Assembly: GCA_018398805.1 (NCBI GenBank)
Contig: JAGFBZ010000942.1
Span: forward strand, 372,001 to 436,000
From: Hirundichthys speculiger
Lineage: Eukaryota; Chordata; Actinopteri; Beloniformes; Exocoetidae
Direction of reading: 5' to 3'
Length of the DNA: 64,000 nt
Shown one piece after another: positions 32,754-44,356 of this stretch. Each line of letters opens with the position of its first letter. The first letter of the stretch is position 1. A program made the translations under genes and the position numbers. The notes under the pieces were generated by a model, which saw nothing but the letters and a program-made list of their open reading frames with translations, did no database searches and was not told the DNA's origin.

Positions 32754-35700
32754 CTAGACATCTCTGTAACGTTGAGGTGGTGCTCCTCTAGTCGCCCTGG
32801 TGGATCGCCTTGGATCTGCTGCCTCTGGATAGGTTCTCGTGTTGTTTGTGGCCCGCCAGCTCCCTCTAGTGTCCGAACCTGTAGGGACCCAAAACCCAGC
32901 CCATGGGGGGCCTGTGTGGGAGTGGGGGCCTCCCTGCTGAAGCTTGGGCACAGGGTCACTATTCCCTTGCTGGCTTGGCACGACACTCTGTTCTGGTACC
33001 GGAATTAACTGGTTTGCGTGCACCACTTTCTCATGGTTTCCTCCATCATGTCTAATCACATAGACAGGCAAGTTAGGGTCAGGCTGTTTTACTACTAGAT
33101 AAGGTTTTTCTTCCCACTTATTAGAGAGTTTTCCACGTCCTTTTGCCCTCATATCCTGCAAAAGTACCTTTTGGCCAGGTTGTAATGAAGGTGGGGCAGA
33201 CCTCCGGTCAAAGTAGACCTTCTGTCGAGCCATTTCGGAGTCCTTGAATTGGTTTGCTTTTTCCATTGCAAACTGGAGACGCTTTTGATGACAGGTAACC
33301 CAGTTCTCTACAGATGTGCAGCCACCACTTTCGGAGAGGCCCAAGAGACGATCCTGGGGGAGAGATCCATGTCTCCCAAACATCAAATAATGTGGAGTAT
33401 ATCCTGTTGTGCTGTGAATGGAGTTATTGTACACTTGCATCATTTCAGGTAGATGGTCGTGCCAGTTTCTCCTCTCGTCACCCAGGGTGCCCAGCAAGCC
33501 AAGGAGCGTCCGATTAAGTCTCTCACAGGCACCATTCCCTGCAGGATGATAAGGTGTTGTATGGCTCTTTGACATGCCATACAGATTACACAGTTCTCTC
33601 ATCAGGTTAGACTCAAAATTGGGCCCCTGGTCCGACAACAACCGTTTAGGCACTCCAAACTGTTGAATAACCTTATACGATAGTACCTTAGCTGTAGTGG
33701 TAGCCGTTTGATCTTTCGTAGGGGCGGCCCAGGCAAACTTTGTAAAGTGGTCCACCATCACGAGCACGTTATGATAGGCATCCTCAGCATGTCCTATAGA
33801 CAGAAAATCCAAAGAAAGCAATTCCATAGGAACATTTGACTGTATTGGGATTAGGGGTGCTCTGGTTTGATTAGGTGCTTTGCGCAGGACATGGTTGACA
33901 TTCAGCACACCAGTTAGTGACATCTTTAAGCATATTTGGCCAGAAGAATCTATGCCGCAGTAATGCTTGCGTTTTCTCAGGGCCCCAATGGCCTGCTTGT
34001 GTATGGTACATTTGCCAAACATTATAACGCTCACCCTCTGGAAGACAGATTTGGAAAATTGGGTCCAATACTTTTGGGTCGTGCAGTCTTCGGTGTAATA
34101 CACCATTGATCAAGGTAAGGCGATCCCAATGACTTAGGACCTGCAACGTCATTTTACTTTCATTTTGCCTCTCCGATCCATTTGGACGGTAGCCCCTTTG
34201 CACATACATTGCTACTCGTGCCAAAATGGGATCATTATTTTGAAGATTTTGCCATTGTACCCGAGTCCGTTCTGGTAGTACAGGGATGCCAACCGGGTCG
34301 GGTTCAGTTGAATTCAGTCCACCAACACCAATACACATTGCTCTGGCCACCGCTACTCCAGTGGGGGTAAATGAAGGGATCTCCAGCCCCTCTGTCACCT
34401 CTTCTGAGTCCAGTGTAGGTATTTCTGGGGGAAAACGAGACAAAGCATCTGCACTTTGGTTAGTGCGCCCTGGTTTATACTTTATCTCAAACTGACCAAA
34501 CGTGCTGCCCATCTTTGCTCCAAGCTACCAAGTTTTGCAGAATTCAAGTGTACTAGGGGATTGTTATCCGTGTACACAAGAAAAGGGGCACAATGTAGAT
34601 ATTCAGCAAACTTCTTTGTCACAGCCCAAGTTAGGGCTAAAAATTCCAGCTTGAAAGAGCTGTAATTTTTATCATTTCTCTCTGAGGGGCTAAGTGTTCG
34701 GCTTGCAAATGCAATCACCCTCTCCTTTCCATCCTGTATCTGACACAGGACTGCACCCAAGCCCCGGCTACTGGCATCTGTGTAAAGGACAAAAGGCAAG
34801 GTATAGTCAGCATAGCCTAAAATCGGTGCAGACGTGAGGGCATTTTTCAAGCTCTGAAAAGCCTCTACACACGTTTCATCCCAGTTTGAAAGAAGTCGCT
34901 TTCCAGAACCATTTGAATTTTTTGGGCTTATTCCAGTTAATAAGCGATTAAGTGGACTGGCAATCTTAGCAAAGTCTTTGACAAAACAGCGATAATAACC
35001 AGCTAGACCCAGGAATGACTGAAGTTGTTTGACTGTTGTCGGGACAGGCCACTGTTTAACACACTTCACTTTTTCAGGGTCGGGAGAAATTCCTGCTGCA
35101 GACACTCGGTGCCCCAGGTATTGTACCTCTTTTTTTAGAAAATGACATTTATCTGGTTTCAGTTTTAAGCCATGTTTCCCCAGCTTTTCCAACACAGAGT
35201 CTAAATGGGCCAGATGAGAGTCAAAATCTGGTGAATATATATTATCACATCATCCAAATAGATTAATACAGACTGTAGATTTTGGTCTCCAAGACATGTG
35301 TGCATTAATCTTTGGAAAGTAGCTGGTGCATTGGACAATCCAAAAGGCATTCTTGTAAATTCATACAGCCCCATTGGTGTAATAAAAGCAGTCTTTTCTC
35401 TATCGTTTGGAGCAACCTGTACTTGCCAGTACCCGCTGGCTAAGTCCAATGTGGTGAAAAACTTTGCTTTGCCCAAACTAGCTAGTGACTCTTCTATCCG
35501 AGGGAGCGGGTAAGCGTCCTTATGAGTCACTGCATTCAATCTGCGGTAATCCACACAGAATCTCAGGGTCCCCATCTCTTTTACGCACCAACACTATGGG
35601 AGCTGCCCATGGACTGGTGCTGCTGGGTACAACAATCTCAGAATCCAACATACCTTGGATCAATGCCTTCACCTCTTGGTACATTTGCGGTGGTATTTGA

Positions 35701-36773
35701 CGATAGCGTTCTCTGACAGGTGGTGCGTCTACCGTTGGAATCACATGTTGCACTGTTGTTGTACGTCCGTAGTCTTCATCATGTGTTGCAAAGACAGCTC
35801 TGTGTTTATGGAGGAGAGCTTGAAATCGCTGTTTGTTTTCTGCACACAAGTCGGAATCATTGAAGTTAGGCAAGGCATCATGCTCAACACACACTTTGTT
35901 TTCATCTGTACTCACTCTTATTGTCATTGCACTGACCCGGGTCAAGGTCACATTATTCTCAGGAATTACATCGGCAAGATTAACTTCACAAGTTTTAGCC
36001 AACACCTGATGTCTGTACAGATACATTGGCAAGTTATTTGGGTTTCTGACTTTTATCAACACTCGTCCACATTGAACGGTTGATAAGGAACGAGCAATTA
36101 AAAGTCCACCCACCTCAAGTGGTTCCACCAAGCACTGATAGTCTTTTCCATCAATTCCTCCTTTGGTCCGGCCCCACAGCAGAACTTCACTTTGGGCTGG
36201 AATTTGGACAGGATGACGGTTGATTGTCCTCACATATCCAATTGTACCCTCAGAATCTGCAAACTGAGCCTGTCTGGAGCAGATTTTAAACGCCATGGTC
36301 CATGCTTGTTGTTGAGAAGGGTCACTGGTCATTGAGGAAATAGGGTGATTATCCATTTCTTGCCAGAGGCGAGAAATTATGTTCATCCCCACTACACCAT
36401 TAGTGTCAGAAAGGCAATGATCTTCCACAATCAGGAAGCCGCAGTCTGTCAACTCAGCTTCACCTACTTTAATAGGGAGGATCACATAACCCAAGTAGGG
36501 GATGTTAAGTCCATTAGCGGCTTCTAGTGTAAGCCAGTGTCCTGCATCCTCCAACCGATTACCCTCTTTGGCAAAATGACTCAGAAAATAACTGTTTTTC
36601 ATCAGTGAAACATTAGACCCCGTGTCTAAGATGCAGCAAACTGGAACATTTTCAATCATCAAGTCAACATTTGGTACTTGTCCAATCAGTTTGTTTGCAA
36701 CTCCCGCCTTAGGCCCTTTAAGTTCTGGGTATCCCACTGTATGGGCCGCTACAGTGGTGTCAACTAGTTTAAA
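32754..36773 (-). pseudogene. pol: Gypsy Pol: protease, RT, RNase H, integrase; four frame breaks
   Basis: Pol is entered in the -1 frame at the end of gag. In order on the minus strand are: aspartic protease (CILDTGSNVSLM, near 36610-36640); reverse transcriptase (MPFGLSNAPATFQ and the YLDDV active-site box near 35245-35265); RNase H (LYTDASSRGLGAVLCQ near 34780 and VYTDNNPL near 34570); integrase with its HHCC finger (34020-33890), then catalytic D in LSLDF, D in LLSDQGPNFES and E in ACERLNRTL; and a C-terminal chromodomain-like or basic region to 32754. The reading changes frame near 35570 (a four-C run), 35234-35243 (an AT run), 34490 and 33888. It therefore cannot be translated as one polyprotein, although every domain is present and well conserved. 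Confidence 0.9.
36712..36773 (-). promoter_or_regulatory. Gag-Pol -1 ribosomal frameshift signal
   Basis: On the minus strand the heptamer T-TTA-AAC (36767-36773) is in the gag frame and is followed at once by the gag stop. Slipping back one base enters a frame that is open into protease. Nine bases downstream is a perfect 8-bp stem (CCACTGTA/TACAGTGG, 36734-36757). Its loop contains GGCCC, complementary to GGGCC at 36712-36716, which would make an H-type pseudoknot. Sequence, spacing and frame all fit the classical -1 signal. Its efficiency is untested. Confidence 0.75.
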
Positions 36774-37750
36774 GAGGCTGATCTTTGTCTAGCATTACAA
36801 AAGCGAGCAATGTGGCCTGACTGGTTACAATTATTACAAAGGGGATTACCCCGATCATCGTACCGGTTGGTAAAATTCATTCGAGAGCGGCCCCTCCCCA
36901 CAGGTCTGGTCTGAGAGAATAAAGGATTCCAGCCTGAAGAGTGGGCTGGCTCAGGTGGAGCCCTCTGCAGCTCAGACCTAATGTCACTGATGATGGTTTT
37001 GGAAAGTTCTGTAAATTTAGTCATCATTTGAGTATTCATTTCTTCTCTTAGCTGTGATTTGAAATGTTCAAAATCATTAGCGGACGCAGTTTTGCTGTCG
37101 TGCCCCTTCAACATGAGACATTGAGCCTGTTCAAATACCTCACCATAGGCCTGTTCTCTCAAACATAGTTCATCTTTAATAGTTTCAAATGCGAGCGAAT
37201 CATTCAGCAAAACTTTGGTTCGAAATTCACCCCTGGTTGCTGGATCTCTAAGGCCTTCAATCAAGTGGTCTCGAAGTAGAACATCCTCATCCTTAATTCC
37301 TCTTGAGTCTTTGTTTTTAAGCCTGTTAAAGTCCTCTTGCAATCGGAGAGCAAAAGTACTAATGTCCTCATGTGGCTGTTGTTTAGCATTGAAAAATTGT
37401 GAACGCAAAACTGAGGCAGTGACTTTGTCCCCATACAGCTTGTTAAGTTCTGTAAAAATCTTTGCCGTTGTGTCCCGTCTGTTTTGTGGCAAAATTAAAA
37501 TCTCTCTTTTGGCCTTGCCCTCTAAGCAGCAAAGTGTAAGTTCCACCCTGAAGTCCACTGGTACTCCTCGCAATGCAAAGGTGGTTTCTAAACTACTTTT
37601 CCACTCTGCGAGACTGATCTCGGAGTCTTTGCCTTTAAACTTTGAGGTCACCATGTTAAACATAGGGCTCATGCCAAGTGGTCTAATTGCTGGAACTTGA
37701 TCAGGGTCACGTCTACTGGCACCGGGTTGAGTTTGACTCTGGTCTGTCAT
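36764..37750 (-). CDS. gag: Gypsy Gag polyprotein
   Basis: The intact frame encodes 328 residues from the ATG at 37750; a longer GTG-led reading adds only four residues. Gag forms the particle that packages the element RNA. Residues 305-318 are a CCHC zinc knuckle (CNNCNQSGHIARFC), which binds RNA. The middle region with EDFNRLKNKD and ALRLQEDF-type helices fits the retrotransposon capsid domain. The stop codon TAG at 36764-36766 follows directly on a T-TTA-AAC slippery heptamer, so pol is probably made by -1 frameshifting as a Gag-Pol fusion. No breaks are seen, in contrast to pol. Confidence 0.88.
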   Translation of the reverse strand: MTDQSQTQPGASRRDPDQVPAIRPLGMSPMFNMVTSKFKGKDSEISLAEWKSSLETTFALRGVPVDFRVELTLCCLEGKAKREILILPQNRRDTTAKIFTELNKLYGDKVTASVLRSQFFNAKQQPHEDISTFALRLQEDFNRLKNKDSRGIKDEDVLLRDHLIEGLRDPATRGEFRTKVLLNDSLAFETIKDELCLREQAYGEVFEQAQCLMLKGHDSKTASANDFEHFKSQLREEMNTQMMTKFTELSKTIISDIRSELQRAPPEPAHSSGWNPLFSQTRPVGRGRSRMNFTNRYDDRGNPLCNNCNQSGHIARFCNARQRSASLN

Positions 37751-37774
37751 TTTGCCCACCACTGGTTTTTATTT

Positions 37775-37789
37775 GGTCAGATCCTGCCA
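37775..37789 (-). other. Possible primer-binding site
   Basis: On the minus strand TGGCAGGATCTGACC begins with TGG, as a tRNA primer site would. It starts 12 bases beyond the LTR end, farther than usual for this class, and I cannot name the tRNA. The assignment is tentative. Confidence 0.3.
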
Positions 37790-37801
37790 ACAACGCTAAG
37801 A

Positions 37802-38416
37802 TGTAACAACGGTTACTTTGATCTGACCAACCAGCATTAATGTGGACAAAATGCAAAGAGTCAAGTTACCAAAAGTTACAATTTATTATGAACTAATTTA
37901 AAAAGACATTTAAAATACAGGTGTGCTAATTGCCAAGCGGGGAGAGCTCACTGGAGGAGATAGGGTCTGTATAAAAAGTCTTATGCAGTCTGTGGGTCAA
38001 GTCCTCAAGCAGGCCAGCAATGCTTGAGCTTGTACTGATTCGGATCAGTTCTGCTGTGGCTCACAGTTCAGACCATATTCCTCTTGGGGCAAAGCCTGCA
38101 GGTCTTTCTCCCTGCACACCTGGACACAGAGTTCACCAACCACAGAGAGCGTTAACATTTTGTTCTTTCAAAATATAAAATTAAACATGCAAAAGATATA
38201 AATTTAAACATGCAAAAGGTAAAATTACAGTCCACCAAGTGTGCAGTTACCTGGACACAGAGTTCACCAACCACAGAGAGACAGAGCATGGTGTGTCTGC
38301 TGCTTAAATAGAGCAGTGCTCCCATGAGCTGATTGAAAGCACCTGGACACCACACACACACACACAGCAAACTACACAAATAAATCAGGTGCTTGACACA
38401 GCTATACCAGGTTACA
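37802..38416 (-). repeat. 5' LTR of the Gypsy element (615 bp, with insert)
   Basis: This is the upstream LTR relative to gag-pol. It contains a TATTTAAG-type box (plus-strand CTTAAATAGAGC near 38304-38315) and AATAAA-type signals. It is longer than its partner because of a 131-bp insert at 38150-38280. The last 32 bases of the insert repeat the 32 bases just before it. This LTR also has a shorter CA repeat. Confidence 0.93.
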
Positions 38417-38420
38417 CCTC

Positions 38421-38515
38421 TTCCACTCCTTTCTGTACTTCTGGCTGTACAGTTTTGATTGACACATGTTGGTTGATGTAAGTTCTGCTGAAGATCAAAC
38501 AGTCGTGACATACCA
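38421..38515. other. Short flank between Gypsy element and pogo-like element
   Basis: Non-repetitive sequence without features. The pre-insertion site of the Gypsy element is reconstructed by joining the left flank at 32204 to this segment. Confidence 0.5.
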
Positions 38516-39119
38516 CAGTGATACCTCGCCAATTTGCACTTAAAGTTCCGCGGTTTTAGTTATTCACGGATTTTTCAGAAATATATAACAAAAAACAAAA
38601 AAAATTGCGGAAACATCACAGGATGTTGTGCGCGTTCTCTCACAGTGAAGAAATGTTGTGAACCACCCTGGCCCCTTTTAAGAAGGTGGCCTTATGGGTA
38701 ATGGAGTGGCCTTATGGGTAATGATGTGTGTGTCGTGTGTCTCTTAGCTGAAAAATACAACCTGTGTGATGTTACAAGTTCCTGCATTACCAGAATAAAG
38801 TTCCCGTTTCATGCAGAGAAAACCGGACTTTTTGTTTTGTTGTTGTTAGCGTGTTAGCAGCTAATTACGAGCCAAAAATAGCACAATACCAGCAGTTTCT
38901 TTACTACAGTTCAGAGATCCAGAGGCTGTGAAGGTAACTGAAAGACCACAGTTGAGCCTTTGTCTTGTTTCACTGCAGTGCCTCGTTACTTTTTTGCGGT
39001 TTTTAAGCATATTTTAAACAAACTATTAAGGTTCGGGGAGGCTCCGGCTCCAGTTCGCGGATTTTGATTTTTGCGGGGGGCACCGGTCCCCATCAACTGC
39101 GAAAAATAAGGGATCACTG
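38516..39119. mobile_element. pogo/Tigger-like non-autonomous element
   Basis: The ends CAGTGATACCTCG and (reverse complement) CAGTGATCCCTTATTTTTCG are terminal inverted repeats of the pogo-like mariner type. GCGGTTTT and TTCGCGGATTTT motifs lie inside each end. A TA follows the right end (39120-39121); the left TA is displaced by two bases. There is no transposase frame. Length is about 0.6 kb. Confidence 0.72.
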
Positions 39120-40440
39120 TAGGGATCATTTGGTTTTAGCTGCAGTTGTTGAACTATTTAAACAAGTCAAGCAGATTTAGAAAAAGTGAGAGCGTGTAAG
39201 TGAGAGCACAAGCGTGACGTCACTGAAGTCTTCGCCCGTTTCAGATCACTAATGCTGCCGCGTCCCAACTTTGTGACTTCCTAACCAAACAGTTGTACTC
39301 CGACCTAAATGTTTTTGAATAATCTGACTGAAAAAAAAACAAAAAAAAACAAAAAAAACAAAATCCCATCGTTTGTCTCCTCCAGCGCCTGCAACACTGC
39401 TGCAGTCGGCCATCACGACTGCTGACATAACTCACAGTTACTCACAAGGCAGAGAAAATCATTTAAATGAAAAACGTGCATTTTAGTATCTGAGTCACTT
39501 CCAACAAATTATAAAAAGTAGCTGAATTTGTTGCTAGGTGCTCTTTGAAAAAAAAAAAAAAGAGTTACTGGGGGAGTCTGAGGTTTTTGAAAACCCATGC
39601 AGTGAGAAGTCCTCACACATTTATGCAGCCTTTTCCTGATTGTACGGTCAGAAACTTTAACAAAAAGCAAAACAGGACGGATTCCATTTTGTTTGGAAAT
39701 GACCTCGTCAAGGTTTGAGTCAGAAAGGGAATCTTAATGAAACACTACTACATTTAATATCTTTAAAACTTAAAAGCTACTTCAACCTAACTCAGGAAAT
39801 AAACAAAGAAAAAAAAGTTACAATCAGTGAACAAAAGGTAAATATCAAAAGATAATGTTGACGAAAGCCATTGAACCCAAACTACAAACCAAACGGTCTG
39901 AAATAAGCTCCACAACTTAAATGATGGGAAATGTAATGATTACATCACAATAATCACACTGATACTGATCAGTGCTGGTTGGAGAAACCTCTGGCCTCAT
40001 GACTCCTCCCACACTGATGGACAGCAACAACTGCATCTCTATGATCACTGCTGACGTCTTTCCTCCTCGGCGTTGTGTTAACATACACTTGAACACTCCA
40101 GGCTGTCAAACTGAGAGGCGCTTACACTTGCTGATCATTAGTCAATCAGGTGCCTCTGGTTAGTTGCACCTGCCTGCAGGTTCCCTCCTGATTTCTCTGG
40201 AAGAGGCAGCGTTGAGTTCAGTTTATTCGAAACTGCTTCTGCGTTTTGGCCGTAAATAATAAGTAACCAGTGACACAGCCTAGTAATGTCATGTGGTTCC
40301 GTTCATCTGAGATTGTATATAATTTTAAGATATCTTGATTTGCAAAACCTGAAGCATAAAATAGTTGGTGATATCTACGTACTGAGCACCGAGAGCACTG
40401 GGTTTGAACCTCAACATGGTTAATCTCTTATATAAAGGAT
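39120..40440. other. Unassigned stretch
   Basis: No gene is recognised. AAAC-type A-rich simple sequence lies at 39331-39362 and a poly-A run at 39549-39562. Confidence 0.45.
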
Positions 40441-41205
40441 AAATGTTTCTCCACAGGGGTCTGTACTCGGTCCTGTACTTTTCTCTCTGATCAAGCTCCC
40501 ACTGACTGAGATTATTTGCATGACATGTCATTTCACTGCTTTGCGGACAATCTGCAAATAAACTTACTCAGTGATTGTATCAAAAGCTGGATGGCTCACA
40601 GTTTTCTGCTGTTAAATAATAACAAAACACAGATCTTCCTGTTCGGTCTTCAGAAGCAAACTCGGCTGAAACAAACGCTTGAATCCGCCGACCCCCAGTA
40701 TGTGACCTGTGAGCTGTTTGACTCACAGTTAAAGTTTGATAAACACATTAATTCAGTTGTAAAAGGCAGTTTCTTTTCCTGTTAAAAATACTTAAAAACT
40801 AAAATTCAACGCCTTCTGGACTCGACCATTGTGATGCCATTGGTAGTGGAGTCAGTGAATCTTCTCTTGCTCGTTTCCTGCGGCTCTGAAGTTCTGCAGC
40901 CAGACAGTTAATGGGTCTAATCCATCATGGACCCAACGATGAGCGACACACACACACACCTGGACATCCACGTTCAACACTCAGACAGGGAGCACATTCG
41001 GGACATGATCACACAGGAAAAACAAAAGAAACACATATAAAAAGGAACTTTGGATTTCATTTACTAAGTCGAACCGTGCTGGGTTTATCTGTTGCATCTT
41101 TTCTTTCTTTTATCAGGATTTGTCTTTTAAACTTTTTTTTTCTTGCTTCTTCACTGTAAAGAACTTTGGTTTTGTACGTGCTACACAAATAAAAATGACT
41201 TACTC
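40441..41205 (+). pseudogene. L2-type LINE, 3' end fragment
   Basis: The plus strand retains part of the reverse transcriptase. The open frame at 40516-40785 includes HCFADNLQ, where the active-site box is altered from its usual YADD, and then IKSWMAHSFLLLNNNKTQIF, a hallmark of L2/CR1-type elements. The region after 40785 continues in other frames with stops. The tail, with GTAAAGAACTTTGG and a CTACACAAATAAA end at about 41150-41200, is the usual L2 3' end. The element is 5'-truncated, as is normal for LINEs. Confidence 0.75.
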
Positions 41206-41454
41206 ACCTGCGTTATTGAGAAAGTGCTCAGCGAAGCAGATTTTCACCAAGAGGTCTGTTGTTTCTGTTTAATAAGGAGCTGAGTCATTTCACAGATAAG
41301 GAAAACTAGAAAAATCCACATAAACTGGACATCAAATTGCTTCCACACCATACAGAAGCTTAAATTACGCTTGGAGCTCTTTCTGCAATAGATGCACTAA
41401 ATCACTGTCAAGAATATGCTGCTTGTCTGAAAAAAAAAAGGATTGTAAGTATGT
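41206..41454. other. Short unassigned stretch
   Basis: No gene or repeat recognised. Confidence 0.4.
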
Positions 41455-42289
41455 ATAAAAACTAGGGCTGTCAGTCAATTAAATTTTTAAATCGTGATTA
41501 ATCAAAAGATTTCCATAGTTAACTCACGATTAATCGCGATTAATCGCACAAATAATTTTTTTAATGTTCTGTTTATCCATCCATCCATCCATCATCTATA
41601 CTCATTTTGACCAATACAGGGTCATGGTGATCTGCTTTTTTCTTTTTTTTTAAGCCTTTAGTTTGAAAACCAGAAGAACACCAATGCTGCCGTACTTTTT
41701 GGGGGTTTAATTCATCAGGTTCTTAGTGTATTTTGTCAGGCTGCTGCTTGACTGCAGTAATTTGCTTGACGGTCCCTAAACTCCACGGCAGCAGCGAGGT
41801 ACTCAGAAGGACATTCAGCGCTGTTCCTTAGAGTTTTTAGCCACACGCACTGAGCTTGGAGGGTTGATGACACTTGTGAAATGTCTGGCATACTTATATC
41901 TACAAAATGATACCAACCTGGATGAAATCGGTGCCGTTTTCATGACGCTATTAAAGTTTAAAGAGAAAAAAAACAAGCAAATGTCTGATGTGAAACTAAC
42001 TTTACCATCCTGTGGTGGTAACTCAGTTCACAGCGATAAGTAAACACAAATAACCTTTTTCTGGTCAACAGACCCATCTGGCAGCACCTTAAAGCTAAAC
42101 TTACCGTTCATAAGACCCTTTTCTGTCGCCATGTCTGTCCCACACGTTGACTGTAAATACACTTATTGGCCGAGGGTCAAATTTACAGAAACGTGTGCAT
42201 TAATGTCGCATTAAAAAAAATAGTGGCGTTAAACAGAATTTGCATTAACGAGTAATTAACACTTTAACTTTGACAGTCCTAATAAAATC
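41455..42289. mobile_element. Non-autonomous hAT element
   Basis: The element proper is 41463-42281 (819 bp). The ends TAGGGCTGTCAGTCAATTAA and (reverse complement) TAGGACTGTCAAAGTTAAAG are imperfect terminal inverted repeats. TAATCGCGATTAATCG-type motifs follow in the left end, and ATTAACGAGTAATTAAC in the right. The flanks ATAAAAAC and ATAAAATC form an 8-bp target duplication with one mismatch. The TCCATCCATCC repeat near 41575 is internal. There is no transposase frame. Confidence 0.86.
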
Positions 42290-44356
42290 TAATTCTACAG
42301 AAGAGCAAACTAACACAAATAACTCCACAAAACTGCAGCCTGACTGCATTTGCTACCTTTCTGTTTAAATGTACTTAACAAATGACAATTATAAAAGAGT
42401 TCCTCAACTGAACCATAACCTCTTAATTCAGTTTGACAGCCTATTTTTTTTTTTTTTTTAAGTCCTGCTCCTCTTTTCCAGATGTTCTTGAGAGTATTGC
42501 TGACATATTTATCCAGATAGACTTCTAGACGGGCGTCATGGAAGTGGTAATTAACGATGGCGCTGGCAGACAGGCGGCTCAGAGTGTGATGAACCTCTAA
42601 TCACGAATCAGCACGGTGCGAACCGTGACTGGAACAGTGACTGGAACAGTGACTGGAACAGTGACTGGAACAGAGTGGATGGTGGTGAGAGGACGGTCAT
42701 CTACCTGTGATCCTTGATCATCTGATCATCAGAACAGACACAAACAACAGCACTGCTGTGTGATTTGTTTTCTGACAGTGACTCTGTCACAGAATCAGCT
42801 TTTACACTGTCTAACTAAACTTTTAAAGTTTAGCGGGCGACTTCTCATCTGGAAGTACTCCTCCAAAATAATTTCTCCGAACTGGAGATGCTCTGTTTAA
42901 GTTTCTAAAAATACTGTTGTCTTAATTATTAGTTACTTAGAAACGGTCGTATATTTTGATCACTTCAGTCTTCTATCGCGAGAAACGACGACACTGAGTT
43001 TTATCAGTCGGTGAATCTGCAAAAAAAAAGGTGATACTGCAGATTTATATTTTCTTACTCAGCTGGCGTTAAGATGAAAGACTTTTGAATTTGGTTAAGT
43101 GAAAATGTTTTTTACCGAAAAGCTCTTTGCCTTTAGTCACTTGTATTAAAAAAAAAAAAATAGCCGTCTTTTCCAGCATTAAAAATCCATCCCTTCTGTT
43201 ATTCCTGCTTCGTTTCTGCCCGTTGACTGAATAATGAAAGACAAGCAGGTTTAAGATTCCTCAGACTTGTGTTGCGAGTTCAGAAGTGACCTTTTCCGTT
43301 GGCTGGCGTGTGATCCGGGGGAAAACGTAATTAAACTGGGCCTCTCGTTGCTGAAAAAATAACCCGCTTAGACAAATCATATCCAGCAAATGTTTGTTAA
43401 TACGTAACGTGGATGAGTTTGAGTCAACTGCATCAGCGCGGGTGTCTGTCCTGTAATCTCCAGTAAATTAGCCCAGCCCTCATCCACTATCGCCACCCTA
43501 ATGGAAAACCATTACAAACCACCACAAAAGGCTACCGGGGAAACACTTGGCCCAGGAAACCGGCGATAAAACATTATGTAATAGAGCTAATGGCTGCATG
43601 GAGGTTTTTAATGTTTCTATAACCATATATACGTACAGTAAAGATTTACCTCATGATTCCTCGTGTTTTCCTTTTCAGGGCAATGACTATTAAAAGTTAA
43701 TTACAGCTCTGCGAAGTAACAACTGTAGATTAACATTTAACAGTCAAACAGACGCGGAGGTTGACTTTTTCATTTAATTTGCTCGCAAGGTGCTGCCGGA
43801 AACAGGTCGACTGTACCCTCACCCCCTCACCCCCCCACCCCCTCACCCACACGAGAGTGAGATAAAGCTTTTATTAGCCTCATCAAGCGTGGTTGGGTTT
43901 ATTAACATTTTCAAGGTTTTTCGAGATCCTGAAGTACTTCAGATTTTTTATTTCTACAGTGGAAGTGAGAGTCTTTTATCTTGTATTAATATTAAATGAA
44001 CATCATAATGTAAAGGAAATGTCAGGAGTGCTGCATGATTCGTGTTTGTTGAGGAGGAAAGCCTTTCAGATTTTACCCACATATCTGTTATTTCCAGTAT
44101 CAAGTATTTGTTTCAAACCAATTGAGCCATTCTTTGTTCATTAAAATGTCGAAACATGGTCGAAGATGTTGTTACAAAGAATGAAGCAAAATTAATTTAC
44201 TGTCAAATAGATTAAAAGGATGAAAAACATCAAATACTCCTGAATGTTGTTGCTTTTCTTCCCCTTGGAAAATTAAAAAAAACAAAAAAAACAACTACTA
44301 ATAAATTGTCTGAGTCAAACTTGTTTTTTCAACCCCAGCCCTAAACAATAGTTTGA
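42290..44356. other. Unassigned stretch
   Basis: No gene is recognised. A 12-bp unit GTGACTGGAACA is repeated four times at about 42627-42674. C-rich sequence with CACCCC repeats lies at 43818-43850. Poly-A runs are at 43021-43029 and 43148-43160. Confidence 0.5.

Larger units (their letters stand above)
32205..38420 (-). mobile_element. Ty3/Gypsy LTR retrotransposon, minus strand
   Basis: The element proper is 32209-38416. Two LTRs beginning TGTAAC and ending GTTACA bound an internal region with gag and pol, read right to left. The target duplication is CCTC (32205-32208 and 38417-38420). Pol order is protease, reverse transcriptase, RNase H, integrase, which places it in Ty3/Gypsy and not Ty1/Copia. 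Outside the repeated insert and a CA-repeat difference, the LTRs differ at only two positions, so insertion was recent. Pol is nevertheless broken by four small indels. No env-like frame is seen. Confidence 0.95.

Noticed and set aside
37215..37700. 161-residue open frame (+)
   Set aside because: It is the antisense shadow of the Gypsy gag gene.
39960..40200. Possible transposon 3' part near GGTGCCTCTGGTTAGTTGC
   Set aside because: I could not find inverted ends or a coding remnant to support it.
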